Shown: positions 9,901 through 18,795, counted from the stretch's first letter. The stretch: DNA of 64,000 nt from Streptomyces microflavus (GCF_014650075.1 NZ_BMUG01000001.1:696710-760709), one strand, 5' to 3'. The notes: generated by a model from the letters alone, not told the origin. A program made the numbers and translations.

Positions 9901-10653
9901 CTGCTGCCGGACGAGGTCGCCGATGAGGCGAGGGTGAGCACAGCTCCCGGGTTCGCGGCCACCGAGCTCATCGCGGACTGGTCGCCGTCACGGGGCAGTG
10001 GTTCGGTCATCGGTGACACCACCTCCGGATACAGACGTGATCTGACACTGACCGGTGGTGCGTCGCTGGACGGTGAGGAACTGGTCCTGGACGGCGTGGA
10101 CGACGCGGCCGTGGCGAATGTCCCCTTGGTGGACGACACCGGCTCGTTCACGGTGACCACCCTGGTCTCCCTGGACGAGACGAAGCTGGCCGCGAAACCG
10201 GTCGGCTACATCGGACAGGTCCTCGGCCAGCGGACGGCCGACGGCTCGTCGTGGGGGCTCTGGTACGAAGTCACGGGCCACAGGACCGTTCTGGACGAGG
10301 AGACGCTGGAGGAGAGGCAGGTACCGACCGGGTTCTGGCGCTTCGGGCGTCTGAACGCGGACGGCACTTCCACCTCGGTGGTATCCGACGAGGAGGCGGC
10401 GATCGACGCGCCGGTGCGTCTGACGGGCATCTTCGACGCACAGGATGCGACGGTTTCGCTCCGGGTGGGCTATGTCCTCAACGGAGAACCGAAGCTGTTC
10501 ACGGCGCAGGCCGGCTCGGGTGAGTTCGCCCTCGGCAAGGGGGTCGGCGGCGGGACGTGGAAGTACTTCCTGCCCGGCCGCATCGCCGAAGTCCGGGTGT
10601 GGGCCGGAGCAGTGGCGAGCCACGAACAGGCCGAATTCCTGACCGGCGACTAG
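6979..10653 (+). CDS. Secreted LamG-domain protein, partner of the RHS gene
   Basis: A 1,224-residue exported protein. An Arg-rich N-terminus and hydrophobic core AVAAALAMLVLPTQ end at a likely cleavage site ESFA-DT near residue 35. About residues 320-515 resemble the DNRLRE-type beta domain common in actinobacterial cell-surface and RHS proteins. Two laminin-G/ConA-like beta-sandwich repeats follow, at about 755-985 (from GRWRFDEA) and 995-1220. The GTG start at 6979 is preceded by GAGGTGGG. LamG domains usually bind glycans or proteins, so an adhesive or scaffolding role outside the cell is inferred. The RHS gene starts 124 bases downstream across a strong hairpin. No catalytic motif was recognised. 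Confidence 0.85.
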   Translation: MEFRARFRRARRRGRGGVAVAAALAMLVLPTQESFADTDSAGSGELSEGGRALAEAVASGSRVEVVGERSERTTVFANPDGFTFTLEQSVVPVRVAKGGGGWQAPDATLERRPDGSVGPKAAAVGMEFSGGGDDPLVKLSKHQQSLELAWPTDLPVPRLDGPSAVYEDVLPDVDLMVTATPESFQQVLVVRTPEAAAAPELKKLSFRLRTNGLEVRTGASGNLTAVDGNGKTVFRAPPARMWDSAGAAAVDAPTSLAHGAARPAAGNQAVPGDAAEAAPSGSGIEPGQGDNVARIDVEVAKDALAVVPDADMLAKTDGKAFPLFIDPTVTWGESERTLLRSDGYESYGWGNGDDGQGKGVGKCGTWAGYYCGPGYVQRLYFEFSPAELKGKQVLGATFRVTEPWAFQCDPRWVDLVRTNNISSSTTWSSRPKNLDLMVDRHVSAGRGSLCDPDSPDAPIEFKDNPDETNENLTPTVRDFAAGKFSRLTLMLKANDEGDTAAWKRFKNDAVLAVDFVGLPAKPSGIGLVTGSGTVCETKESDPAIVSDPTPTLTATPQTASGGEKDAQLRVAMDVDKKAANGTWSNAITEMERPTSGYVGDNVKLSASSATLAEGTLYRYRSWTRSYYNGGKSQLPGPSNASTTGWCYFKVDPTAPKAPKIAFGATYTECTTNACAPGGAPGVKDAFTFSAATGDTNVAYQYRLSQDAAWSTERAGATVKETITPAKPGTFRLYVRAKDTVGRWGAQNLVDFLVAAGAGPVGRWRFDEADGVAKDAATADGADDATLAGGAVRDDRGRRGLLTHDSSGDPLANPVTDKGLSLNGTTGYAATGGPALETRSAYTVSAWARLDRTTGVGIVASQDGARYSPFILSYSKDVGRWFFGVKETEATAVGYFGIAAKNPPVVGVWTHLAGTYDPVTQEVVLYVNGVSQGKRTAKGAWQTSGALQIGRYKWADVHQYYFPGSIDEVAVWQRALLPDEVADEARVSTAPGFAATELIADWSPSRGSGSVIGDTTSGYRRDLTLTGGASLDGEELVLDGVDDAAVANVPLVDDTGSFTVTTLVSLDETKLAAKPVGYIGQVLGQRTADGSSWGLWYEVTGHRTVLDEETLEERQVPTGFWRFGRLNADGTSTSVVSDEEAAIDAPVRLTGIFDAQDATVSLRVGYVLNGEPKLFTAQAGSGEFALGKGVGGGTWKYFLPGRIAEVRVWAGAVASHEQAEFLTGD

Positions 10654-10662
10654 TCGGAGGCC

Positions 10663-10691
10663 GGGGCGGCACGGCAATGCCGTGCCGCCCC
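10663..10691 (+). terminator. Hairpin between the LamG and RHS genes
   Basis: A perfect 14-bp inverted repeat (GGGGCGGCACGGCA / TGCCGTGCCGCCCC) around a single base, ten bases after the LamG stop. It should terminate or attenuate read-through into the RHS gene. Confidence 0.8.
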
Positions 10692-10776
10692 CGCCCGGCT
10701 CCGGCGTTTCCGTCGAGGAGACGCCGCGAGGACCGACTTCTTCTCAGACACGACTCTTTGGGTGGGGACAGACATT

Positions 10777-13700
10777 ATGGCATTTGGCATAGGCACGTCA
10801 CGAAGATGGAGAAGGGCATCGAGACGCCCGGAGAGCCGCCTCCTGGTGGCATCCCTGGTTCTGGCACTGGCTGTGCCCGTGGGTCTGGCCCCTGTGGCTT
10901 CGGCGCAGCCGGGCGGCCTGGGACGTCCGGACCTGCCCGAACAGCGGGTCAGCAAGGTCAAGGAGGTCACCGGCCCGGGTGCGAGAGAGGCCCGAACCCG
11001 GGTGGCGAAGGACCGCGAGGCCAACGCCGCGCAAGCGAGGACGGCCAAGGAGGAGCAACAGGTCACCTGGCCGGCTCCCGCCACTGCGAAGGTCACGCTC
11101 GAACCGGCCGGCAGGGCCGAGGCGAAGCCCGGCGGCCTGCCGCTGACGGTCGCCCCTTCCCGCACCCGGAGCGACGCCCAGGGGAGCACCGACGTCAAGC
11201 TCACCACTCTGGACCGGAAGGCCACGGACAGGCTCGGGGTCACGGGTGTGGTCCTCACCGCGGAGGCGGGCCGGGAAGGGCGTGCCGAAGTCGGCATCGA
11301 CTACAGCTCCTTCGCCTCCGCGGTCGGCGGCGGCTGGTCGGGGAGGCTGCGCCTGGTGCGGTTGCCCGACTGTGCGCTGACCACGCCGGAGAAGACCGAG
11401 TGCCGGACGCAGACTCCTCTGGATTCGCGGAACGATACGAAGAAGCGCACAGTCACCGCGCAGATCACCCTCGCCGGGAGTGCCGCCGGGAAGCGGTCCG
11501 GCGGGGCCGCCTCGGGCAGGCAGGTTCTCGCGCTGACCGCGACGGCGGCCGGCGCCGGTGAGTCCGCCAAGGGCGTCGGCGACTACAGCGCCACCGCCCT
11601 GTCGGAGTCGTCCTCGTGGCAGGCGGGCGCGAGTTCCGGCTCCTTCACCTGGTCGTACGCACTCGATCTGCCGGCCGCGGCCGCCGGTCCCTCCCCGTCC
11701 TTCGGGCTGTCCTACGACTCGGGAAGTGTCGACGGGCGAACGGCGACGACGAACAACCAGGGCACCTCGGTCGGTGAAGGCTTCTCGATGACCGAGTCGT
11801 ACATCGAGCGCACGTACGGCAGTTGTGACGACGACGGCCACGACGACGTCTCCGAACAGTGCTGGAAGTACGACAACGCGCGTCTGGTGCTCAACGGCGT
11901 TTCGTCCCGCCTGGTCAAGGACGACACCTCCGGCAAGTGGAGGCTCGAAGGGGACGACGCCTCACAGGTGACACGGTCGACAGGCGCGGACAACGGGGAC
12001 AACGACGGTGAGTACTGGACCGTCGTCAAGGGAGACGGCACGTCGTACGTCTTCGGCCGCGACAAGCTCGACGGTGCCGGCACCGAGCGCACCAACTCCA
12101 CCTGGACCGTGCCTGTGTACGGCGACGACAGTGGGGAGCCCGGATACGACGCGGGCGGTTCCTTCGCGGACCGTTCCGTCAAGCAGGCCTGGCGGTGGAA
12201 CCTCGACTACACGGTCGACACGAACAACAACGCCGCCACGTACTGGTACGCGGCGGAAGCGAACTACTACAAGAAGAGCGAGGCGACGAAGGCCGGAGTG
12301 GCCTACACCCGCGGTGGATACCTGAAGGAGGTCAGATACGGACTGCGCAAGGATGCCCTCTTCACCGATGACGCGGACGCCAAGGTCACCTTCGACTACG
12401 CCGAACGCTGCACCGCCTCGGACTGCTCCAGCCTGAACGAGGACACCGCCGACAACTGGCCGGACGTTCCCTTCGACGCGATCTGCGCCAAGGACTCCGA
12501 CGACTGCCTGGCGGAGGGGCCCGCGTTCTTCTCCCGAAAGCGGCTGACCGGTGTCAACACCTTCTCCTGGTCGGCCGCGGAGAAGAAGTACGCCCCGGTG
12601 GACTCCTGGGACTTCACCCAGCAGTACCTGGACGGTGGGGACATCGGAGACACATCCGATCAGGTCCTGACCCTGAAGTCGATCAAGCGGACTGGCCTGA
12701 CCGGCACCGCCGTCACCCTCGACCCCGTCTCCTTCACCTATCAGATGCGGCCGAACCGGGTGGACGGCACCGACGACATTCTGCCGCTGACCAGGCCGCG
12801 CATGTCGACCATCACGTCCGAGACCGGCTCGATCACCACAGTGACGCTGTCCAGCGCCGAATGCACGCGTGCCCAGGTCGTCGGGGCGGAGGAGGACTCC
12901 AACACCCGCTCGTGCTACCCGCAGTACTGGAACATCAACGGCGCTTCGGAGGCGTCGGTCGACTGGTTCCAGAAGTACCGGGTCCTGGCCGTCACCGTCT
13001 CCGATCCCGCGGGTCAGAACGACACGGTGGAGAACGAGTACGCGTACAGCGGCGCCGCCTGGCACTACAGCGACGAGCCGTTCACGCCCAAGGACGAGCG
13101 GACCTGGTCCGACTGGCGTGGATACCGTCAGGTCACCGTCTACGGCGGGGCGAAGGACGCCGCCCGCTCCAAGACGGTTTCGCTCTATCTGCAGGGCATG
13201 GACGGGGACAAGAAGAAGGACGGCACCACCCGTGCCGTGACTGTTCCCGCGCTCACCGCTCCGGCACTCGGCATCCCGGCGCTCAAGGATGCCGAGCAGT
13301 ACGCCGGCGAACTGCGGCAGAGTGTCGTCTACGACGGTGCCACCCCCATCTCGGCCACCATGAACGTGCCTTGGTCCAAGGAGACCGCCCGCCAGTCCGT
13401 ACCGGGAGCGGGCGACCAGGTGGCCCGCTACGTCCGTACCGCGGCATCGACGAGCTACACCTATCTGACCGTGCCGAAGACCTGGCGCTCTACAGGAACA
13501 GCCAGTTCCTTCGACGACTTCGGCATGGCCAGGACCACCTCCGACCTCGGTGACCTGGCGAAGTCCGGAGACGAGACCTGCACGCGTCTCTGGTACGCCC
13601 GCAACGAAGCAGCGGGGCTGACCAGCCTTGTCTCCCGTACCCGCACGGTGGCGAAGGCGTGTTCGGTGACCGAAGCCGCACTCGCTCTTCCCGCCAACAA

Positions 13701-16700
13701 GGACACACGCGGTGACGTACTGTCCGACACCGCGACGGTCTACGACACCGGCACCGTCGCCGGCTGGACGCCGGACCAGAAGCCGACGAAGGGAGCCGGC
13801 ACCTGGACGGGCCGGGCCACCGGTTACCCTGCCACGGCGACCGGCGGCGAGCGCAACCCCACCGGCTGGCAGCGGCAGCTCGCGACAACCTACGACGCCC
13901 TCGGCCGTACGCTGACCGTCACCGATGCCCAGAACAACGTCTCACGCACCGCCTACACCCCGGTTGCTGCCGGGCCGCTGACCAAGACGGTCCTCACCAA
14001 CGCCAAGGGACACACGGCCGTCACCTTCCTCGATCCGCGCCGCGCGCTTCCCGAGCGCACCTATGACAACAACCAGAACAAGACGGAACAGGCTTACGAC
14101 GGGCTGGGCCGGCTGACACAGGTCTGGGCGCCCGACCGCATCCGCGGCAGCCAGAGCCCCAACTCGACCTTCGCGTACCACCTGAGCAGGACCGAACCGT
14201 CCTCGGTGGCCACCTCCACGCTCAAGGCCGACGGCGAGACGTACAACACCACCTACACGGTGTACGACGCGCTCCTGCGGCCACTGCAGACCCAGTCGCC
14301 GACCCCGCTCGGCGGCCGGCTCCTGACCGACACCCGCTACGACAGCCGCGGCCTGGAGTACGAGACGTACGCGGACATCTTCGACAGCACGAGCACGCCG
14401 AAGGGGGTCTACACCCGGGCCGAGTACGGCGAGGCTCCCAGGCAGAACGAGACGGTGTTCGACGGCGCCGGGAGGCCCACGACGACAGCCCTCTACACCT
14501 TCGGTGTCAAGAGGTGGACCACCAGCACCAGCTACACCGGGGACTCGACGGCCACCACCGCGGTGAAGGGCGGATCCGCGACCCGCACCATCACCGACGC
14601 CCGCGGCCGCGAGGTGGAGAAGCGAGAGTACGCGGGCCAGAAGCCGGACGACGCGGCCTACGGCAGCACGCTCGGAATCCCATACACCTCCACCGCGACC
14701 ACGTACACGCCCGACGGGCTGAAGGACGTGATCACCAGTGCCCAGGACGGGTCGAAGTGGATCTACACCTACGACCTCTTCGGCCGGAAGGTGAGCGAGA
14801 CCGACCCGGACATGGGACGGAGCGCCACCGAGTACGACACTCTCGACCGGGCCGTGAAGGTGACGGACGCGCGCGACGCGTCCATCATCACCGGCTACGA
14901 CCAACTCGGCCGCGTGGAGAGCACCTGGTCCAAGGAGAAGGCCGACGCCAACCTGCTGACCAGCCGCGTGTACGACACCCTCGCGAAGGGGCAGATGACC
15001 TCCTCCACCCGCTACACCGGCGGTTCGAGCGGCGTGCGCTATACGAAATCCGTCACCGCCTACGACAGCTTGAACCGTGCCGTCGGCACCCGGATCACAC
15101 TTCCGGACTCCGATCCGCTGGTGAAGGCGGGTGTGTCGGCCACGCTGGACTTCACCAGCCACTACCGCATCGACGGCACACTGCAGAACGGCACCGAGCC
15201 CGCGGTCGGAGGGTTGGCAAAGGAGACGGTCGAGCACCGCTACAACGCCCTCGGCCAGGCGACGTCCGTCACCGGAGCCACCGGCTACCTTCGGGCCGTC
15301 GACTACTCCGCCCTCGGCCAGGTACAGCAACTGACTCTGGGCACCGGTGGCGAGGGAGCCAAGAACGTCTATGTCACCAACACCTATGAGGAGGGGACAG
15401 CCCGGCTCACCCGCAGCCATGTCACGGACCAGACCCACCCGTACATGCTCCAGGACCTCAAGTACACCCAGGACGAAGCGGGGAACATGACGTCGATCTC
15501 CGACGGCGCCACCCTCGGCGGCACGGGCAAGGCCGACCACCAGTGCTTCGTCTACGACGCCCGTCGGCGCCTCACCGAGGCCTGGACCCCGCAGACCGCG
15601 GACTGCGCCACCACCGGCCGGACCGCGGCCGGTATCACGGGCGCCGCGCCCTACTGGACCAGCTACACCTACACGGCGGCGGGGCAGCGTGATACCGAGA
15701 CCACGCACGCCACTTCGGTGAACGCTTCGACAACCACAACGGCATACGAGTACGGCACCGCGACGGGCCAGCCCCATCCCCTGAACAGAACCACGGGCGC
15801 GAAGGCCGGCGCCTACGTCTATGACAAGTCCGGCAACACCACCAAGCGACCCGGTGTTCAGGCCACTCAGACCCTGGACTGGGACAGCGAGGGCAATCTC
15901 AGCCGGACGACAGAACCCGCGGTCGGCTCGAAGCCGGCGCTCGACACGGGCTACCTCTACGACGCCGACGGCGAGCTCCTGATCCGTCGGGCCGCCGGCG
16001 CCGGTGACACGGTCCTCTACCTCGGTGCGACCGAGGTACGCCTCACCGTGAAGGGGACAGCCAAGTCCCTTTCCGGAACGCGCTACTACAGCGCCGCAGG
16101 GCGCACGCTCGCCGTCCGGACGGCCACGGCCGGTACCGCGAGCACCCAGCTCAGCTTCCTCACCGCCGACCACCACGGCACGTCCAGCCTCGCCATCGAG
16201 GCAGTCACCCAGGCGGTGACGAAGCGCTACAGCACGCCGTTCGGTGCGCCCAGGGGAGACCAGCCGACGACCACATGGCCCGACGACAAGGCTTTCCTGG
16301 GCAAGCCCGCCGACATCACCACGGGGCTCACGCACATAGGCGCCCGTGAGTACGACACAGGAGTCGGCCAGTTCCTCAGCGTCGATCCGGTCCTGAGCAT
16401 CGAACAGCACCAGTCGCTCAACGGCTACACGTACGCCAACCAGAACCCCGCCACGAACAGTGACCCGACTGGCCTCGCTTGCTACGGCGGCAACCACTCC
16501 GCCAGCTGCAACCCCACCGGTCAGGGCGGCGACGCCCCCGCAGGCTGCTACGCGGGCAACATGTCCGCCAGCTGTGTCGGCTACAGCGGCGACAATATGG
16601 GCACGGGCGGTGGCGGTGGCTCGGTGAGCAGCGGCGGTTCGGGGGGAACGGCTTCCACCTCGATCGGTGGAACTGCCGGATACGGAACTTCGCTGACCTA

Positions 16701-17409
16701 TATAGCCGGGCCGAAGCCCGTCCCCGTCTGTTTCGCGTGCATGATCGGCCTTGCGCCGGTGTTGGGGGCGGCGGTCGGGCCGGTCCTGGAAGAGGCCCAA
16801 CTGCAGAACTATTGCACGAGCGTGCCGATCGATACCGTCTGCAACCCGCAGGACGCTGTGCTGGGCGGGGGCAGTGACGGCTTCAGGGAACTGGCACTCA
16901 AGTGGGCGTTCGGGAAGCTGGAATGGCGGAGCGGGACTTACGGCGAAGACAGTGAGATCGCCAGGCAAGTCATGATGACCGATGCGACTTTCGAACAGCG
17001 CGACGTCATCAGCTCGATGTACTACAACCTGGGCATCGTCAAGGGGAAGGTGTCGAAGAGCATAACCAATGAAGGCATATCCGGTCAGCTGAAGAAGGAC
17101 CTGAAGCCCTTGATCACGGGCGACCACAACCTGGCAACCGTGGGGCTGGGGTCGTATACGACGGATTATGAGGTTCTGCGAGCAAGCCCTCAAGGGTTGC
17201 AGGTCCGCATGACTGTCAGAAACACGATGACGATATCCTCGCTCGCGCGCCCTGCGGTAGGGTACGGCACCGCGCGTGAGAAGTTTGTGCAGCGGTGGCT
17301 GGACAACGACGGAATTATCGCGTTCGAAGGTGCGGGTAGGCCGTACTCGATGGAGGTGACATTCAGGACGGTAATCCGCAGGAACGGTTACAGAGGGCTC
17401 GGGAGCTGA
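10777..17409 (+). CDS. Secreted RHS/YD-repeat protein with variable C-terminal domain (candidate polymorphic toxin)
   Basis: A 2,210-residue exported protein. After a twin-Arg-rich signal peptide (hydrophobic core LLVASLVLALAVPVGL, cleavage near ASAQP) comes an SpvB/TcdB-like beta-rich region (about 285-950). YD repeats follow at about 1040-1825 (examples TTYDALGRTLTV, QAYDGLGRLTQV), then the RHS core, ending GQFLSVDP...NQNPATNSDPTG near residue 1900. RHS proteins form a shell that encloses a C-terminal effector. Here the 310-residue tail has two CYxGNxSASC motifs, a Gly/Ser linker, a hydrophobic stretch (about 1982-2008) and a terminal domain I do not recognise. The ATG at 10777 (GGTGGGG nine bases upstream) is preferred over GTG 10762. 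Toxin activity is inferred from architecture only. Confidence 0.88.
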   Translation: MAFGIGTSRRWRRASRRPESRLLVASLVLALAVPVGLAPVASAQPGGLGRPDLPEQRVSKVKEVTGPGAREARTRVAKDREANAAQARTAKEEQQVTWPAPATAKVTLEPAGRAEAKPGGLPLTVAPSRTRSDAQGSTDVKLTTLDRKATDRLGVTGVVLTAEAGREGRAEVGIDYSSFASAVGGGWSGRLRLVRLPDCALTTPEKTECRTQTPLDSRNDTKKRTVTAQITLAGSAAGKRSGGAASGRQVLALTATAAGAGESAKGVGDYSATALSESSSWQAGASSGSFTWSYALDLPAAAAGPSPSFGLSYDSGSVDGRTATTNNQGTSVGEGFSMTESYIERTYGSCDDDGHDDVSEQCWKYDNARLVLNGVSSRLVKDDTSGKWRLEGDDASQVTRSTGADNGDNDGEYWTVVKGDGTSYVFGRDKLDGAGTERTNSTWTVPVYGDDSGEPGYDAGGSFADRSVKQAWRWNLDYTVDTNNNAATYWYAAEANYYKKSEATKAGVAYTRGGYLKEVRYGLRKDALFTDDADAKVTFDYAERCTASDCSSLNEDTADNWPDVPFDAICAKDSDDCLAEGPAFFSRKRLTGVNTFSWSAAEKKYAPVDSWDFTQQYLDGGDIGDTSDQVLTLKSIKRTGLTGTAVTLDPVSFTYQMRPNRVDGTDDILPLTRPRMSTITSETGSITTVTLSSAECTRAQVVGAEEDSNTRSCYPQYWNINGASEASVDWFQKYRVLAVTVSDPAGQNDTVENEYAYSGAAWHYSDEPFTPKDERTWSDWRGYRQVTVYGGAKDAARSKTVSLYLQGMDGDKKKDGTTRAVTVPALTAPALGIPALKDAEQYAGELRQSVVYDGATPISATMNVPWSKETARQSVPGAGDQVARYVRTAASTSYTYLTVPKTWRSTGTASSFDDFGMARTTSDLGDLAKSGDETCTRLWYARNEAAGLTSLVSRTRTVAKACSVTEAALALPANKDTRGDVLSDTATVYDTGTVAGWTPDQKPTKGAGTWTGRATGYPATATGGERNPTGWQRQLATTYDALGRTLTVTDAQNNVSRTAYTPVAAGPLTKTVLTNAKGHTAVTFLDPRRALPERTYDNNQNKTEQAYDGLGRLTQVWAPDRIRGSQSPNSTFAYHLSRTEPSSVATSTLKADGETYNTTYTVYDALLRPLQTQSPTPLGGRLLTDTRYDSRGLEYETYADIFDSTSTPKGVYTRAEYGEAPRQNETVFDGAGRPTTTALYTFGVKRWTTSTSYTGDSTATTAVKGGSATRTITDARGREVEKREYAGQKPDDAAYGSTLGIPYTSTATTYTPDGLKDVITSAQDGSKWIYTYDLFGRKVSETDPDMGRSATEYDTLDRAVKVTDARDASIITGYDQLGRVESTWSKEKADANLLTSRVYDTLAKGQMTSSTRYTGGSSGVRYTKSVTAYDSLNRAVGTRITLPDSDPLVKAGVSATLDFTSHYRIDGTLQNGTEPAVGGLAKETVEHRYNALGQATSVTGATGYLRAVDYSALGQVQQLTLGTGGEGAKNVYVTNTYEEGTARLTRSHVTDQTHPYMLQDLKYTQDEAGNMTSISDGATLGGTGKADHQCFVYDARRRLTEAWTPQTADCATTGRTAAGITGAAPYWTSYTYTAAGQRDTETTHATSVNASTTTTAYEYGTATGQPHPLNRTTGAKAGAYVYDKSGNTTKRPGVQATQTLDWDSEGNLSRTTEPAVGSKPALDTGYLYDADGELLIRRAAGAGDTVLYLGATEVRLTVKGTAKSLSGTRYYSAAGRTLAVRTATAGTASTQLSFLTADHHGTSSLAIEAVTQAVTKRYSTPFGAPRGDQPTTTWPDDKAFLGKPADITTGLTHIGAREYDTGVGQFLSVDPVLSIEQHQSLNGYTYANQNPATNSDPTGLACYGGNHSASCNPTGQGGDAPAGCYAGNMSASCVGYSGDNMGTGGGGGSVSSGGSGGTASTSIGGTAGYGTSLTYIAGPKPVPVCFACMIGLAPVLGAAVGPVLEEAQLQNYCTSVPIDTVCNPQDAVLGGGSDGFRELALKWAFGKLEWRSGTYGEDSEIARQVMMTDATFEQRDVISSMYYNLGIVKGKVSKSITNEGISGQLKKDLKPLITGDHNLATVGLGSYTTDYEVLRASPQGLQVRMTVRNTMTISSLARPAVGYGTAREKFVQRWLDNDGIIAFEGAGRPYSMEVTFRTVIRRNGYRGLGS

Positions 17410-17424
17410 TGGAGAATTCCCCGA

Positions 17425-17466
17425 AGTCGCTTTCTGTCGGGCAGATATGATCGACAGAAAGCGACT
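17425..17466. terminator. 15-bp inverted repeat between the RHS gene and the small membrane gene
   Basis: AGTCGCTTTCTGTCG (17425-17439) is perfectly complementary to 17452-17466, with a 12-base loop. It starts 15 bases after the RHS stop. It is far less GC-rich than the other terminators here and has no T-run. An alternative ATG of the next gene (17447) lies in the loop, so the element could also affect translation. Confidence 0.7.
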
Positions 17467-17497
17467 CCGGGTTTGGAATACGGCAGAAGGTTTTCAT

Positions 17498-17752
17498 ATG
17501 CTCGGCATGGTTGTCATCGCAATGCTCCTCCTGGCTATTGCGATCGTGGTCTCGCTGTGTGTAGCAGGGATTCACGCGGTTCTTCTCGGTCGGGTACCCG
17601 GGCGGTGGCTGCGATACCGTGTGCAACGTCCTCGAATGTGGGGAGCGGGAGTGATACTTGTGGCGCTCACCTGGCCCTTGGATTCCCTCTACGCTTGTGT
17701 CGTGGGAGTCGGCCTGGTCGCGATCGGGTACGTGCCGGAAGGAGAGCGCTGA
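17498..17752 (+). CDS. Small membrane protein, candidate immunity protein for the RHS tail
   Basis: An 84-residue integral membrane protein: a long first helix (MVVIAMLLLAIAIVV..., residues 3-30), a basic loop, then two further hydrophobic segments (about 47-60 and 65-78). The ATG at 17498 has AGAAGG seven bases upstream. The in-frame ATG at 17447 lies inside the hairpin loop without a good ribosome site, so it is less likely. Position directly after an RHS gene with a variable tail is the classic place for an immunity gene. A membrane location would suit an effector acting at or across the cell membrane. There is no family match by eye and the role is inferred from position. Confidence 0.6.
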   Translation: MLGMVVIAMLLLAIAIVVSLCVAGIHAVLLGRVPGRWLRYRVQRPRMWGAGVILVALTWPLDSLYACVVGVGLVAIGYVPEGER

Positions 17753-17836
17753 TCTCCGCCGTATGAGCAGGGGCCCATTGACTCGATTGCGGAATGATCG
17801 TTTCGCGCAGGTGCTTCAGCTTTACGGAGACAGCGC

Positions 17837-17865
17837 GGGGGCGGCGCCGAGTCGGCGCCGCCCCC
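17837..17865. terminator. Bidirectional terminator
   Basis: A perfect 14-bp inverted repeat (GGGGGCGGCGCCGA / TCGGCGCCGCCCCC) between the convergent small membrane gene and the STAS gene. Confidence 0.8.
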
Positions 17866-17886
17866 GGTGGTTCAGGTGGCGGTGGA

Positions 17887-18228
17887 TCAGGCGAAGCTCT
17901 TGACCGCTTCGTCCTCGGTGTCGTACACGTCGAAGACGGTGATCAGCTGCGTGATGGCCAGGATGTCGTGGATCTTCGGGGGCAGGTTCACCAGCTTGAG
18001 CTTCGCGCCCCGGTTGGTGGCCCTCGTGTAGGCCGAGACGAGCTCGCCGATGCCCGAACTGTCGATCGTGGTGACACTGCCCAGGTCGAGGAGAATCTTT
18101 GTCGAGCCGTTGTCGAGCTCGTCCTGCACGGCACCGCGCAGTACTACGTCACCCACTCCGATGGTGATCTTTCCGGTGACGGCGACGATGCTGACGTCGC
18201 CCACGGTGCGGCGGTTGACCTGAGCCAT
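17887..18228 (-). CDS. STAS-domain anti-anti-sigma factor
   Basis: A 113-residue single-domain STAS protein of the SpoIIAA/RsbV/BldG type. The switch-helix motif TIDSSGIGELVSAY holds the Ser normally phosphorylated by a partner anti-sigma kinase. Unphosphorylated antagonist binds that kinase and frees a sigma factor. The gene lies 12 bases downstream of an RsbW-like ATPase on the same strand, so the pair probably forms a two-gene operon and a partner-switching module. No sigma factor gene is adjacent, so its target must be elsewhere. It is not the bldG locus, although the length is the same. Confidence 0.9.
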   Translation of the reverse strand: MAQVNRRTVGDVSIVAVTGKITIGVGDVVLRGAVQDELDNGSTKILLDLGSVTTIDSSGIGELVSAYTRATNRGAKLKLVNLPPKIHDILAITQLITVFDVYDTEDEAVKSFA

Positions 18229-18240
18229 GAGTGCCTGCCT

Positions 18241-18645
18241 CTATGCGGTGGTGTCGAAGACCAGGACCACGTCGGTTCCCGGTGGATCGTCGCGGCGTGC
18301 GACGGTGTAGCTGTCCGTCAGGTGGTCGATCAGGACGAGGCCGCGGCCGGAGGGGGTCAGATTGACCTTCCCGGTGGGCGGGGGAGGCGTGAAGCCGTCG
18401 CCCTCGTCGCCGACCGTGACGCGCACCCGGCCCTCCTGGGTCTCCCAGTCGAGCCGGACGCGTTTGCCGGGGTGGAGCCGGTTGCCGTGGAGGACGGCGT
18501 TGGCCGCCGCTTCCCTGACGGCCAGGCAGATCCTGTACCGGTCGTCCTCGCCGAGCCCACAGGTCTCCGCGAGCGTCTCCGCCCAGGTCTCGGCCTCGTC
18601 GATGTGCACCACACCGGACGGCAACTGCACCGCGTTCCCACCCAT
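18241..18645 (-). CDS. RsbW-like ATP-binding anti-sigma factor
   Basis: A 134-residue GHKL (HATPase_c) protein. The N-box is REAAANAVLHGN, the G1 box GDEGDGF, and the G2 region SGRGLVLIDHLTD. These are the elements of SpoIIAB/RsbW Ser kinases that bind a sigma factor or phosphorylate a STAS antagonist. The frame is open a further 30 codons upstream, but the ATG at 18645 is preceded by GGAGGG five bases away and begins where the family begins. It is the probable partner of the STAS protein 12 bases downstream. Confidence 0.88.
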   Translation of the reverse strand: MGGNAVQLPSGVVHIDEAETWAETLAETCGLGEDDRYRICLAVREAAANAVLHGNRLHPGKRVRLDWETQEGRVRVTVGDEGDGFTPPPPTGKVNLTPSGRGLVLIDHLTDSYTVARRDDPPGTDVVLVFDTTA

Positions 18646-18795
18646 GTGCGCCCTCCGCCCGGTACTCCGTCGGCAACCCTCGGCGAGGCTATGCAGCCAC
18701 GGGCGACGGCTTCCGGGAGATGGCCGGCCGTTCACACGAATGGGGCAGCGGCTTCAGGACATGGCTCACCTGCGCCGCTCCCCCGAGTCTCTCCC

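Noticed and set aside
13942..17193. 1,083-codon minus-strand frame inside the RHS gene
   Set aside because: Composition of a shadow frame (Val/Gly/Arg only); no domain; the plus strand encodes clear YD repeats.
17447..17497. Earlier ATG for the small membrane protein
   Set aside because: It lies in the loop of a 15-bp hairpin and lacks a ribosome site; ATG 17498 has AGAAGG at proper spacing.
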